A stretch of 53,294 bases of DNA from CAYLZN01 sp964387935. GTDB taxonomy: Bacteria; Acidobacteriota; Vicinamibacteria; Vicinamibacterales; JAFNAJ01. The stretch spans positions 1 to 53,294 of the forward strand of contig CAYLZN010000004.1 of NCBI GenBank assembly GCA_964387935.1, read 5' to 3'. The translations under genes and the position numbers were made by a program. The notes below the pieces were generated by a model that had not been told where the DNA came from, searched no databases, and saw nothing but the letters and a program-made list of their open reading frames with translations. This document shows, piece after piece, positions 42,358 to 51,400 of this stretch; position 1 is the first letter of the stretch, and each line of letters begins with the position of its first letter.

Positions 42358-43890
42358 TCACTTCATCTGCGGGAACCCGAGGTTCACACCCCGGTGACGG
42401 GGGTCCGGCCACCGAACGGTCACGACCTTGCCCCGGGTGCAGAAATGCACACCCTCGCGCCCGTGGACGTGCGAGTCCCCGAACAGGGAACTCTTCCACC
42501 CGCCAAACGAATAGTAGGCCATCGGCACCGGGATCGGCACGTTGATCCCGACCATGCCCACCTGGACCTCATGCTGGAAGCGCCGCGCCGCGCCGCCGTC
42601 ATTGGTGAACAGTGCCACCCCGTTGGCCCAGCGGTTCGCGTTGACGAGCGCCAGCGCGACGTCGTAGGTCTCGGTGCGCACGACCGCAAGCACGGGACCG
42701 AAGATCTCGTCCTCGTAGATGCTCATGCCGGGCTTCACGTGGTCGAAGAGGCAGGGGCCGAGGAAATACCCTCGCTCGTGCCCGGGCACGCGCACCAGGC
42801 GCCCATCCTCCAGGAGCGTCGCCCCTTCCGCCTCGCCGCGCTCGACGTATGACAGCACCCGCGTGAACAGGTCCCTGGACGACAGCGGTCCCATCTCGGC
42901 CCCATCATCCAGGCCCGGTGCCACCTTCAGCCGCCGCAGCCGCTCACGCACGCGAGGCAGCAGGCGGTCCGCCACGTCGCCGACGGCGACGATGACCGAG
43001 ATCGCCATGCACCGCTGTCCCGTGGATCCGTAACCCGCGCTGACCGCGGAATCCGCTGCCAGGTCCAGGTCCGCATCCGGGAGCACGACCATGTGATTCT
43101 TGGCGCCGCCGAGCGCCTGCACGCGCTTGCCCGCGCGCGTCCCCCTCTCGTACACGTGGCGGGCCGTTGCGGTCGAGCCCACGAAGCTCACCGCCTGGAT
43201 GCCGGGGTGGTCGAGCAGGGCGTCCACCGTGACCTTGTCTCCGTGCACCACACTGAAGACGCCCTCCGGCAGGCCGGCCTCCGCCAGCCGCTGGGCGAGC
43301 CACAGCGAGGCCGAGGGGTTCCGCTCCGAGGGCTTGAGGATGAAGGCGTTCCCACAGGCGATCGCCACGGGAAACAACCAGAGCGGCACCATCGCGGGGA
43401 CGTTGAACGGCGTGATCCCCGCGACCACGCCGAGCGGCTGACGAATGGAGTAGCTGTCCACGCCGGTGGTGACGCCCTCGGAGAACTCCCCTTTCAGCAG
43501 TTGCGGCAGCCCGCAGGCGAACTCGACGACCTCGAGCCCGCGCGTCACCTCGCCGAGCGCGTCGGAGAGTACCTTGCCGTGTTCGCGCGTGAGCACCTCA
43601 GCCAGCTCCCGCTTGCGGGTCTCGACGAGTTCCCGGAACCTGAACATGACCCGGGCGCGTGTGGCAAGGGACGCCTCGCGCCAGGCCAGCGCGGCGCGGC
43701 CAGCGGCCGCCACCGCCGCGTCCACGACGTCGGCGTCGGCAAACGCGACTCGCGCGATCGCGTCACCGGTGGCGGGGTTGCAGACCTCGCCGAACCGGCT
43801 GGGCGTCCCTCCCCAGGGCGCGCCAGCAATCCAGTGCGTCAGCGTGTCGGTGGGCGTCGTCGTGGCAGACGTCGGCGGGGTCGGGGCCAT
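42358..43890 (-). CDS. mmsA: Methylmalonate-semialdehyde dehydrogenase (CoA-acylating)
   Basis: 510 residues with GGAG six bases before ATG 43890. It is ALDH family 6: GVVAGITPFNVPAMVPLW, FILKPSERNPSASL, VSFVGSTATARHVYE, GGAKNHMVVLPDAD (Asn where other ALDHs have the general-base Glu, as expected for CoA-acylating enzymes), and GSTGQRCMAISV with the nucleophilic Cys. It converts methylmalonate or malonate semialdehyde to propionyl- or acetyl-CoA. First gene of the probable mmsA-hyuA-hyuB-MFS operon, it would collect the semialdehyde end product of ring-opened compounds or valine/pyrimidine breakdown. Confidence 0.94.
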   Translation of the reverse strand: MAPTPPTSATTTPTDTLTHWIAGAPWGGTPSRFGEVCNPATGDAIARVAFADADVVDAAVAAAGRAALAWREASLATRARVMFRFRELVETRKRELAEVLTREHGKVLSDALGEVTRGLEVVEFACGLPQLLKGEFSEGVTTGVDSYSIRQPLGVVAGITPFNVPAMVPLWLFPVAIACGNAFILKPSERNPSASLWLAQRLAEAGLPEGVFSVVHGDKVTVDALLDHPGIQAVSFVGSTATARHVYERGTRAGKRVQALGGAKNHMVVLPDADLDLAADSAVSAGYGSTGQRCMAISVIVAVGDVADRLLPRVRERLRRLKVAPGLDDGAEMGPLSSRDLFTRVLSYVERGEAEGATLLEDGRLVRVPGHERGYFLGPCLFDHVKPGMSIYEDEIFGPVLAVVRTETYDVALALVNANRWANGVALFTNDGGAARRFQHEVQVGMVGINVPIPVPMAYYSFGGWKSSLFGDSHVHGREGVHFCTRGKVVTVRWPDPRHRGVNLGFPQMK

Positions 43891-43958
43891 GGGCGCTCCG
43901 TTCTCAGGGTGTCCGCTGATTATAGGAGAGAGCGCGCCCGCGCGCGCAGGGAGGACGT

Positions 43959-43989
43959 GGACGGGGCCGGCCGCAGGCCGACCCCGTCC
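43959..43989 (-). terminator. Strong hairpin downstream of the duplicated-domain protein gene
   Basis: A 14-position stem (43959-43972 with 43976-43989; one C-A mismatch) closed by a 3-base loop, 21 bases beyond the stop at 44010 and ahead of the mmsA start. No T-tract follows on the minus strand, so termination is inferred from stem strength and position. Confidence 0.6.
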
Positions 43990-44009
43990 GCGAAGACGAG
44001 CACGCGATC

Positions 44010-44654
44010 CTAGGACTTGCCGATCACGCGAACGTCGGTGGCGTGCAGCTTCCCCGCCATGTCGTGGAAGGTGACGACCACGCGGTCGTTCATCTTGACC
44101 AGTTCGCTCAGCGTGGGCGTCTTTCCTGCAGCCTCGGCCTGGCGGGTCGCCGTGCCGAGCCCCGAGCCGACGATCTTGGTCTTCGAATCGACGGCGAAGG
44201 TCCAGGTGGCCGCATCGCCCTTCACCGTGATCGAGTTCGGCCCCACAGCGGTCACGACGCCCCGCGCGCTCGTGCCAGACTCCGGCATCTTGGCTTCGCC
44301 GGACATGCCTTCGGGAGCGGACACCCCCGTCCGGATCTCGGTGGCCTTCATCGAGTCGCCCGCATAGTGCACCTCGATCTTGTCACCGGCCTTGAGGGCC
44401 TGGTTGAGCGGGAGTCCCTTTTCGCCGGCCGCCTGCGCGGCACGAGTCTTGGTTCCGAGGCCCGAGCCCACCATCTCGGTCGCCGCATCGACCTTGAACG
44501 CCATGTCCTTGCCCTGCACGGTCACGGTCACCGAATCGCCGGTCACCGCCTTCACCGTGCCACGGACCCACTTCTGCTGGGCCAGCGCGCTGGCTGGCAG
44601 CGTCAGGACCAACGCCACCCCGGCAGCGGTCAACAGCCCCATCATTCTGCCCAT
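44010..44654 (-). CDS. Secreted protein with tandem duplicated beta-barrel domain (DUF5666-like)
   Basis: 214 residues with a signal peptide ending near PASALAQQKW and AAGGAGG before ATG 44654. The mature chain is two copies of one module: GTVKAVTGDSVTVTVQGKD ... EMVGSGLGTKTRAAQAAGEK ... GDKIEVHY, then GVVTAVGPNSITVKGDAATW ... KIVGSGLGTATRQAEAAGKT ... NDRVVVTFHD. The repeated VGSGLGT-R-A-AAG block is distinctive. The pattern resembles DUF5666 OB-like periplasmic domains; function is unknown. Two TAGAAT hexamers (44688-44693 and 44697-44702, minus strand) are possible -10 boxes. Confidence 0.75.
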   Translation of the reverse strand: MGRMMGLLTAAGVALVLTLPASALAQQKWVRGTVKAVTGDSVTVTVQGKDMAFKVDAATEMVGSGLGTKTRAAQAAGEKGLPLNQALKAGDKIEVHYAGDSMKATEIRTGVSAPEGMSGEAKMPESGTSARGVVTAVGPNSITVKGDAATWTFAVDSKTKIVGSGLGTATRQAEAAGKTPTLSELVKMNDRVVVTFHDMAGKLHATDVRVIGKS

Positions 44655-44838
44655 CCCGACCTCCTTGAGTTGATTTGCAGCCGCCTTATTCTACGCATTC
44701 TACGTCGCCCCACTGCTCACGCCGCGACCGCAATTGCTGAGCTTGGAGCTATGTTGTCGCGCCTCGAGGGACGTCAAGACGCTACACCAGCAGTAACGGA
44801 AAACGAAGGGCCCGGTTCGATCCCGGAGGGATCCGTGC

Positions 44839-45237
44839 TCATGCGGGCTCGTTCCACATGTGACAGTAGGCCTTCCACCACCCCCCCCCCACCCCCCCCC
44901 CGCCCCCCCGGCCGCGCCCAACCACCCGGAAACGAAAACCGCCCGCCATCGGTTAGAAGTAGAGCCCGGCCGCCGAGCGCACGAAAGCCCAGTCGCCGAG
45001 GATACGTACCTCGTCGGGGGGGTCGAGCGTCACGCGGAACCGGGCCTGCGCAAACGAGCGGCCCAGCCAGGCCTCGAGGGCCCCCTTGCCCTGGAGAGTC
45101 TCCTGCCCCGGTGGCATGACGACCACGTCATCGGTCACGAACGCCAGGTAGTTGCGCACGTCACCCGCTTCGGCGGCGCGGGGCCAGTCCTCGTAGAAAT
45201 GGCGGATGGCCGCCAGATCGGTGGTGTTCGAGTTCAT
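44839..45237 (-). pseudogene. SnoaL/NTF2-like protein gene with corrupted C-terminal third
   Basis: ATG 45237, with GGAGGTGAAGG just upstream, opens a 94-residue product of the SnoaL-like (DUF4440 type) fold: LAAIRHFYEDWPRAAEAGD, YLAFVTDDVVVMPPG, GKGALEAWLG. It stops at TAA (44953) after SAAGLYF, too early for the family. The same frame, read on, passes a G-homopolymer patch and ends WKAYCHMWNEPA at a TGA (44839), exactly like a family C-terminus. The full 132 codons equal the expected length. The body between degenerates to G, so substitution errors in the assembly are more likely than true gene decay. Confidence 0.6.
44881..44909. other. C-homopolymer patch (C10-A-C10-G-C7)
   Basis: Ten C, an A, ten C, a G and seven C in a row, inside the damaged SnoaL-like gene. 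On the other strand this is poly-G, the call made by two-colour sequencers when signal is lost. It most likely marks a low-quality read end joined into the contig. Confidence 0.7.
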
Positions 45238-45431
45238 CCTTCACCTCCAGGCCGCGCCGGCGGATGCGGCAGCGCGGCGCCGTGACGGAACGGACACGTG
45301 ACGGTCGCAGCAGTATACGACGTCCTCCGCGTGACGTCCGCCACATCACGCCGGCACATGACATCGGTCATAGGCCTGCCCTGGCGGCGGTGGTAGCGTC
45401 GCGCCCGTCTGTCACTCTCAGGAGGCCGCCC

Positions 45432-45923
45432 GTGATCCACACCCTGTCTCGTCGTGTCATGGCCGTTGGAATGTCCCTGTTCGTCGTCGCGGTGCTCGCT
45501 GCCGCGCCCGCCGCCGCTCAGCCCAAGGACATCGTCGACACGGCTGTCGCCGCCGGGTCGTTCAAGACGCTGGTGTCGGCGGTTCAGGCGGCCGGCCTCG
45601 TGGAGGTGCTCAAGGGTGCCGGTCCCTACACCGTGTTCGCGCCCACCGACGAGGCGTTCGCCAAGATCCCGAAGACCGACCTCGACGCACTCATCAAGGA
45701 CAAGGCGAAGCTCCAGAGCGTGCTGAAGTACCACGTGCTCGCCGCCAACGTGAACAGCTCGGACCTGAAGGCGATGAAGGACTTCGGCACCGTGCAAGGG
45801 GGCCGGATCACGCTCGACGCGACCAAGGGGCTGAAGGTCAACGACGCGACCGTGATCAAGGCGGACGTGCCCGCCAGCAACGGCATCATCCACGTCATCG
45901 ACACCGTCCTGCTGCCCAAGTAG
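45432..45923 (+). CDS. Secreted fasciclin-domain protein
   Basis: 163 residues from GTG 45432, chosen because AGGAGG (45420-45425) sits six bases before it and a signal peptide follows (VGMSLFVVAVLAAAPAAAQ). One FAS1 domain fills the rest: IVDTAVAAGSFKTLVSAVQA, GPYTVFAPTDEAFAKIP, LKYHVLAANVNSSD and NGIIHVIDTVLLPK. FAS1 proteins act in adhesion or matrix binding outside the cell. A short palindrome ATGAC-ATCG-GTCAT (45358-45371) lies upstream and may be a regulator site. Confidence 0.9.
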   Translation: MIHTLSRRVMAVGMSLFVVAVLAAAPAAAQPKDIVDTAVAAGSFKTLVSAVQAAGLVEVLKGAGPYTVFAPTDEAFAKIPKTDLDALIKDKAKLQSVLKYHVLAANVNSSDLKAMKDFGTVQGGRITLDATKGLKVNDATVIKADVPASNGIIHVIDTVLLPK

Positions 45924-45951
45924 GCGCAGGCGCGAGGTTCCTGCCATAATG

Positions 45952-45974
45952 GCGGGCCGGCGTCGCCGGCCCGC
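45952..45974 (+). terminator. Perfect GC hairpin between the fasciclin gene and the CDF gene
   Basis: GCGGGCCGGC and its reverse complement GCCGGCCCGC around a GTC loop: ten perfect GC pairs, 28 bases after the fasciclin stop. It ends at the base before the CDF ATG (45975) and leaves no room for a ribosome-binding site. Confidence 0.6.
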
Positions 45975-46907
45975 ATGACTCGCCACGCGGACCTGCTCGA
46001 TCGGGCGTCCCTCAAGCGATACGCCTGGCTGTCCATCGCGGCGGCGCTGGCGACCATCGCGTTCAAAACGCTCGCCTGGTTGCTCACCGGGTCGGTCGGC
46101 CTGCTCTCCGACGCCCTCGAGTCGTTCGTCAATCTGGCGGGCGGCGTGGTGGCGCTGGCGATGCTGTCGGTCGCAGCGCGCCCCGCGGACGAGGATCACG
46201 CCTACGGCCACAGCAAGGCGGAGTATTTCTCCAGCGGGGTCGAAGGCACGCTGATCGTCGTGGCCGCCGTCAGCATCGCGACCGCGGCGGTTGAGCGGCT
46301 GCTCCATCCCCAGCCGTTGCATCAGCTCGGCACGGGCCTGGCCGTCTCGGTCCTGGCCTCCCTGCTCAACCTCGCGGTGGCCCTGACCCTCCGACGTGCG
46401 GGGCGCCGGCACAACTCGATCACCCTTCAGGCCAACGCGCAACACCTGCTCACCGACGTGTGGACCTCGGCGGGTGTGCTCTTCGGCATCGGCATGGTGG
46501 CCCTCACGGGCTGGCAGCCCCTGGATCCCCTGATCGCCCTGGCCGTGGCCGCCAACATCGTGTGGGCGGGCGGGAGGATCGTCCGCACGTCGGTCATGGG
46601 ACTGATGGATACAGCGCTCCCCGCGGCCGAACAGGAAGCGGTGCGCGCCGCGCTCGAGCCCTATCTTGCAGACGGCGTGCAGTACCACGCCCTGCGCACG
46701 CGACGCTCGGGAGCGCGGCGATTCGTCTCGCTCCACGTGCTCGTGCCGGGCTCGTGGACGGTGACCCGCGGCCATCATCTGCTGGAACAGATCGAGGCCG
46801 ACATCCGCCGGACCTTGTCGAACGTGACGATCTTCACCCATCTCGAGTCGCTCGACGACCCGACCTCGTGGGAAGACCAGACGCTCGACCGGACGGATCG
46901 GCGGTGA
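45975..46907 (+). CDS. Cation diffusion facilitator (CDF) efflux protein
   Basis: 310 residues with six predicted helices and a C-terminal cytoplasmic domain. Helix 2 has GLLSDALESFVNLAGG and helix 5 NAQHLLTDVWTSAGV. The second contains the His-x3-Asp metal pair; the first has Glu/Asn where zinc-type members have His/Asp, a variant seen in a broad bacterial CDF subgroup. RPADEDHAYGHSKAEYFS is the usual loop. It exports divalent metals (Zn, Mn, Fe or Co) by proton exchange. The start codon abuts a strong hairpin with no ribosome-binding site, so weak or conditional translation is possible. Confidence 0.88.
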   Translation: MTRHADLLDRASLKRYAWLSIAAALATIAFKTLAWLLTGSVGLLSDALESFVNLAGGVVALAMLSVAARPADEDHAYGHSKAEYFSSGVEGTLIVVAAVSIATAAVERLLHPQPLHQLGTGLAVSVLASLLNLAVALTLRRAGRRHNSITLQANAQHLLTDVWTSAGVLFGIGMVALTGWQPLDPLIALAVAANIVWAGGRIVRTSVMGLMDTALPAAEQEAVRAALEPYLADGVQYHALRTRRSGARRFVSLHVLVPGSWTVTRGHHLLEQIEADIRRTLSNVTIFTHLESLDDPTSWEDQTLDRTDRR

Positions 46908-47195
46908 ACGCGCTGGCCGCGCCCCCTGGCCAGGCGGCAGGCCCGGCATGGCGGAGCCCCCACGCCCCGCCGGGCGGCGGTCCGGGGCTCGCTGGACCGT
47001 GGCTGCGAATCCAGACCACTATTCCGGGCTCTTGCGACGACGGCCCGTTCCGTCGACCGGCACGATCCGTGCTGACGCTCGGCACGAGAGTCTTGTGCCC
47101 GGTTGGAGGCGTCGCGTATGCTTCGGTGCTGGGCTGGACCACGAACTCGGCCCGATGACTGCTCGATTCTTCCCTTCAGCTCCAGGAGAACCTGC

Positions 47196-48443
47196 GTGAA
47201 CACGATACCGCTGTCGGCTTCGTGGTCTTCGGCGTCGCGCCATGCCGTCGCTCCGGTGGTGGCCGCTCTCGTCCTTGCTGCGCTGGGCGCCGGGTGCAAG
47301 CGGGAGCAGGCGGCCCCACCGCCGCCTCCCCCGCCCGACGTGCAAGTGGCCCAGGTGCTGCAGCGTGACGAACCGATTTACTCCGAGGCCATCGGTCAGA
47401 CACGCGGCTCGGAGGAGGTCGAGGTCCGGGCACGCGTCGAGGGCGTGCTCGAGACCATCAGCTTCCAGGAGGGCACGCGCGTCCGGAAGGGCCAGTTGCT
47501 CTACACCATCGATCCTCGGGAGTACGAGGCGCGCATTGCCGCCCGACAGGCCGACGTCGCGCGGAGCCAGGCCGACCTCACGCGGCTCGAACAGGACGTC
47601 GCACGCTACAGACCGCTCGCCGAGCAGAACGCCATTCCGCGGCAGACCTACGAAACCGCCGTCGCGCAGGCCAACGCCGGCCGTGCGGCCGTCGAATCCT
47701 ACAAGGCCCAGCTCGAGCAGGCGAAACTGGATCTGAGCTACACGAAGATCTTCGCGCCGACCGACGGCATCATCGGCAAGACCGAGATCAACATCGGCAA
47801 TCTCGTCGGTCGAGGCCAGTCCACGCTGCTGACCCAGATCTCCAAGGTCGATCCCATCTTTCTGCGCTTCAGCCTGAGCGAGCGGGATTACCTCCGTTTC
47901 ATGGAGGACCGCAAGGGCATGGCGGCGCGCAAGGCAGCTGCGGGTGCCGCGGCGACCTTCAAGGACGCGCCCTTCGAGATGGTGCTCGCCGACGGCTCGG
48001 TCCACCCCTACCGCGGCACCATGGTCTTCGCGGATCGCCTCGTCGATCCCACGACCGGCACGCTGCTGCTCCAGGTGTCCTTCCCGAATCCCGAGGGCCT
48101 CGTCCGCCCGGGTCAGTACGGCCGCGCGCGTACGATCGTGGACTTCCGCTCCGGCGCAATCCTCGTTCCACAGAAGGCCGTCTCGGAGTTGCAGGCGACC
48201 TACAGCGTCATGGTGGTGACGGCTGACAACAAGGTGGAAAGCCGGCCCGTCACCGTCGGCCCGCGCGTGGGCACGCTCTGGATCATCGACAAGGGGCTCG
48301 ATCCGGGCGACAAGGTCATCGTCGAGGGTGTCCAGAAGGTGCGGCCGGGCATGACCGTGAAGCCGACCGTCGTCGAGATCAAGGACGCGCCCGTCGCGTC
48401 GCCGTCACCCAGTGCACCGAAGGCCGCCGTGGCGGGAGCCTAG
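47196..48443 (+). CDS. RND efflux periplasmic adaptor (membrane fusion) lipoprotein
   Basis: 415 residues from GTG 47196 with AGGAG eight bases upstream. A lipobox (LGAGC, Cys34) anchors it to the inner membrane. The adaptor order is visible: lipoyl/barrel-sandwich halves (VRARVEGVLETISFQEGTRV and YTKIFAPTDGIIGKTEINIG), an alpha-hairpin rich in Ala/Gln between them, then the beta-barrel (VDPIFLRFSLSERDYLRF) and membrane-proximal domain. AcrA/MexA type. It is first in a tightly packed pump operon, two bases before the RND gene. Confidence 0.92.
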   Translation: MNTIPLSASWSSASRHAVAPVVAALVLAALGAGCKREQAAPPPPPPPDVQVAQVLQRDEPIYSEAIGQTRGSEEVEVRARVEGVLETISFQEGTRVRKGQLLYTIDPREYEARIAARQADVARSQADLTRLEQDVARYRPLAEQNAIPRQTYETAVAQANAGRAAVESYKAQLEQAKLDLSYTKIFAPTDGIIGKTEINIGNLVGRGQSTLLTQISKVDPIFLRFSLSERDYLRFMEDRKGMAARKAAAGAAATFKDAPFEMVLADGSVHPYRGTMVFADRLVDPTTGTLLLQVSFPNPEGLVRPGQYGRARTIVDFRSGAILVPQKAVSELQATYSVMVVTADNKVESRPVTVGPRVGTLWIIDKGLDPGDKVIVEGVQKVRPGMTVKPTVVEIKDAPVASPSPSAPKAAVAGA

Positions 48444-48445
48444 CC

Positions 48446-51400
48446 ATGGCGAGTTTCTTCATCCGCCGGCCGATCGTCGCCATCGTCATCTCACTGCTGA
48501 TGGTCATCGCAGGCGCGGTGTCGCTGTCGCGGCTGCCCGTCGAGCAATACCCGGCGCTCGCGCCGCCCACGATTCGCGTCGAGGGCACGTACGGCGGTGC
48601 CAACGCGGAGGTGGTCGAGCAGTCGGTCGCCACCCCGATCGAGCAGCAGGTCAACGGCGTCGACAACATGATCTACATGAAGTCGATGAACACGAGCGAC
48701 GGCCGCATGCTGCTCGACGTGACGTTCCAGGTCGGCACCGACCTGGACACGGCCAACATGCTCACGCAGAACCGCGTGTCCCAGGCCCAGTCGCGACTGC
48801 CGGCCGACGTCATCCAGCGCGGCCTCACCGTCAAGAAGATCAACCCGAGCATCCTGCTGGTCGCGTCCATCTACTCCCCGACCGGGACCTACGACGTCCA
48901 GTTCCTCAACAACTACTCCGTCATCAACGTCAAGGACGCGCTCCTGCGGGTCGCCGGCGTGTCGCAGGTGGACCTGTTCGGCGGCGCGGAGTACGGCATG
49001 CGGGTCTGGATCCGTCCCGATGATCTGGCCAAGCTGGGTCTGACGCCGAACGACGTGATCAACGCGGTCAAGGAGCAGAACCTGCAGGCGCCGGCCGGGC
49101 AGATCGGCGCGGCGCCATCTCCGCCCGGGCAGCAGTTCACCTACACGGTGCGTGCGCCGGGGCGGTTCACCACCCCCGAGGAATTCGAGGACATCATCAT
49201 CCGCGCCACGGCCGACGGTCGACAGGTGCGACTCAAGGACATCGGGCGGGTCGAACTCGGCTCGGAGAACTACAAGTCGTTCGCGCGGCTCGACGGCAAG
49301 CCGGCGGCCTGCCTGGCGGTCTACCTCCTGCCCGGCGCCAATCAGGTTGCTGCCGCCGAGGGCATCTACAAGACCCTGGAGGAGCTGAAGCAGTTCTTCC
49401 CGACCGGCGTGGACTACAAGATCAGCTACGACACGACGCCGGCCGTCGAAGCCTCGATCGAGGAAATCAACCACACCCTCTTCGAAGCTATCGTCCTTGT
49501 CGTCATCGTCGTGTTCGTCTTCCTCCAGAATTTCCGCGCCACGTTCATCCCGCTCATGACGGTGCCCGTGTCCCTGCTCGGCACCTTCATCTTCTTCCCG
49601 TTCCTCGGCTTCTCGGTCAACACGCTCACGATGTTCGGCCTCGTGCTCGCCATCGGCATCGTCGTCGACGACGCGATCGTGGTGGTCGAAGCGGTGATGC
49701 ACAACATCGAGCACGGGATGGACCCGAAGACGGCCACGCAGAGGGCCATGGAGGAGGTGTCGGCCCCGGTGGTCGGCATCGGCCTCGTGCTGACCGCGGT
49801 GTTCGTGCCGGTCGCGTTCATGGGGGGCCTCACCGGGCGCCTCTACCAGCAGTTCGCGCTCATCATCGCGATTTCGGTCATCCTGTCGGTGTTCAACGCG
49901 CTCACGCTCAGCCCCGCGCTCTCCGCGATGCTCCTGAAGCCGGCCAAGCCCGCTCGCGGGCCGCTCGGCATGTTCTTCCGGGGGTTCAACCGGGTGTTCG
50001 ACGTCACGACCAAGGGCTACGTCGGCACGGCGATGGGGCTCGCGCGCAAGGCGATCCTGAGCCTCGCGATCCTGGGTGTCGTCGTCTTCCTGTCGTGGGA
50101 CCTGGCGAAGCGGCTGCCGCAGGGGTTCATCCCAGACGAGGACCAGGGCATCATCCTCGCGAACGTCACCCTGCCCAACGGCTCCTCGCTCGACCGCACC
50201 GACGCGGTGCTGCAGAAGGCCGAAGAGATCGTGGCCAGGACCCCCGGCGTCGAGACCTTCAACACGATTGGCGGTCTCGGCCTCCTCACCAACTCGTTCC
50301 AGTCCAACTTCGGCACCTTCTTCATCCGGTTGAAGCCGTGGGAGGAGCGGACGACGCCAGAGGAGTCGCTCCGCGGGATCATCGGGCACCTGCGGGCCGA
50401 ACTCGGCAAGCTGCCCGAGGCGGTGGCCTTCCCGTTCATCCCGCCATCGCTGCCCGGGTTCGGCGCCGCGGGCGGCTTCAATTTCATGCTGCAGGATCGC
50501 AGCGGAACGATGACGGTGGCACAACTCGGCGACGTGTCGCAGAAGTTCCAGGCGGCAGCCCGGCAGCGCCCCGAAATCGCGACCGTCTTCACGGCGTTCG
50601 ATCCGACGGTGCCGCAGTACGGCGTCGACCTGGACCGCGAGAAGTCGCGCAAGCTGGGAGTCCCGATCACGGACGTGTTCGCGGCACTGAGCGCCGGGTT
50701 CGGCGGAGCGCTCGTCAACGACTTCAACCGGTTCGGCCGCCTGTACCGCGTGTTCGTGCAGGCGGAGCCGGAATACCGCCAGCGGCCCGAGGATATCGGT
50801 CAGATCTACGTGCGCAGCACGACGACCAACGCGATGATCCCGCTCTCGACGCTCGTGACCGTGACGCCCGAGTCGGGCACCGAGCTGACGACGCGGTACA
50901 ACCTGCTGCGGTCGGTCGAGATCACCGGATCGCCGGCGCCCGGGTACAGCTCCGGCCAGGCGATGGCCGCCCTCGAGGAGGTGGCCGCGCAGGTGCTCCC
51001 GCCGGAGATGGGGTACGCGTGGACGAACATGTCCTACCAGGAGAAGACCGCGCCCAGCCCGGTGCCGACCTTCGTCATGGCCGTGGTCTTCGTGTTCCTG
51101 ATGCTCGCGGCCCTCTACGAGAGCTGGTCACTGCCCTGGGCGGTGCTGCTCGGCACGCCGGTCGTGGTCCTGGGCGCGTTCTTCGGTGTCTGGCTGATGG
51201 GGTTCGACCTGAGCGTGTACGTCCAGGTGGGCCTCATCATGCTCGTCGGCCTGGCTGCGAAGAACGCGATCCTGATCGTCGAGTTCGCGAAGATGGAACA
51301 CGAGAAGGGCAAGGCCCCGATCGAGGCGGCCCGTGAGGCGGCGCGGCTGCGCTTCCGGCCGATCCTGATGACCGCGTTCGCCTTCATCATGGGCGTCATC

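Noticed and set aside
44881..44909. C-tract as a phase-variation switch
   Set aside because: The flanking coding sequence is itself degraded towards G with conserved length, which fits base-calling artefact better than slipped-strand switching.
46908..47195. Possible coding or RNA gene in the 288-base gap before the RND adaptor
   Set aside because: Open frames there lack motifs and no stable RNA-like fold or tRNA consensus was recognised; only the adaptor's ribosome-binding site is evident.
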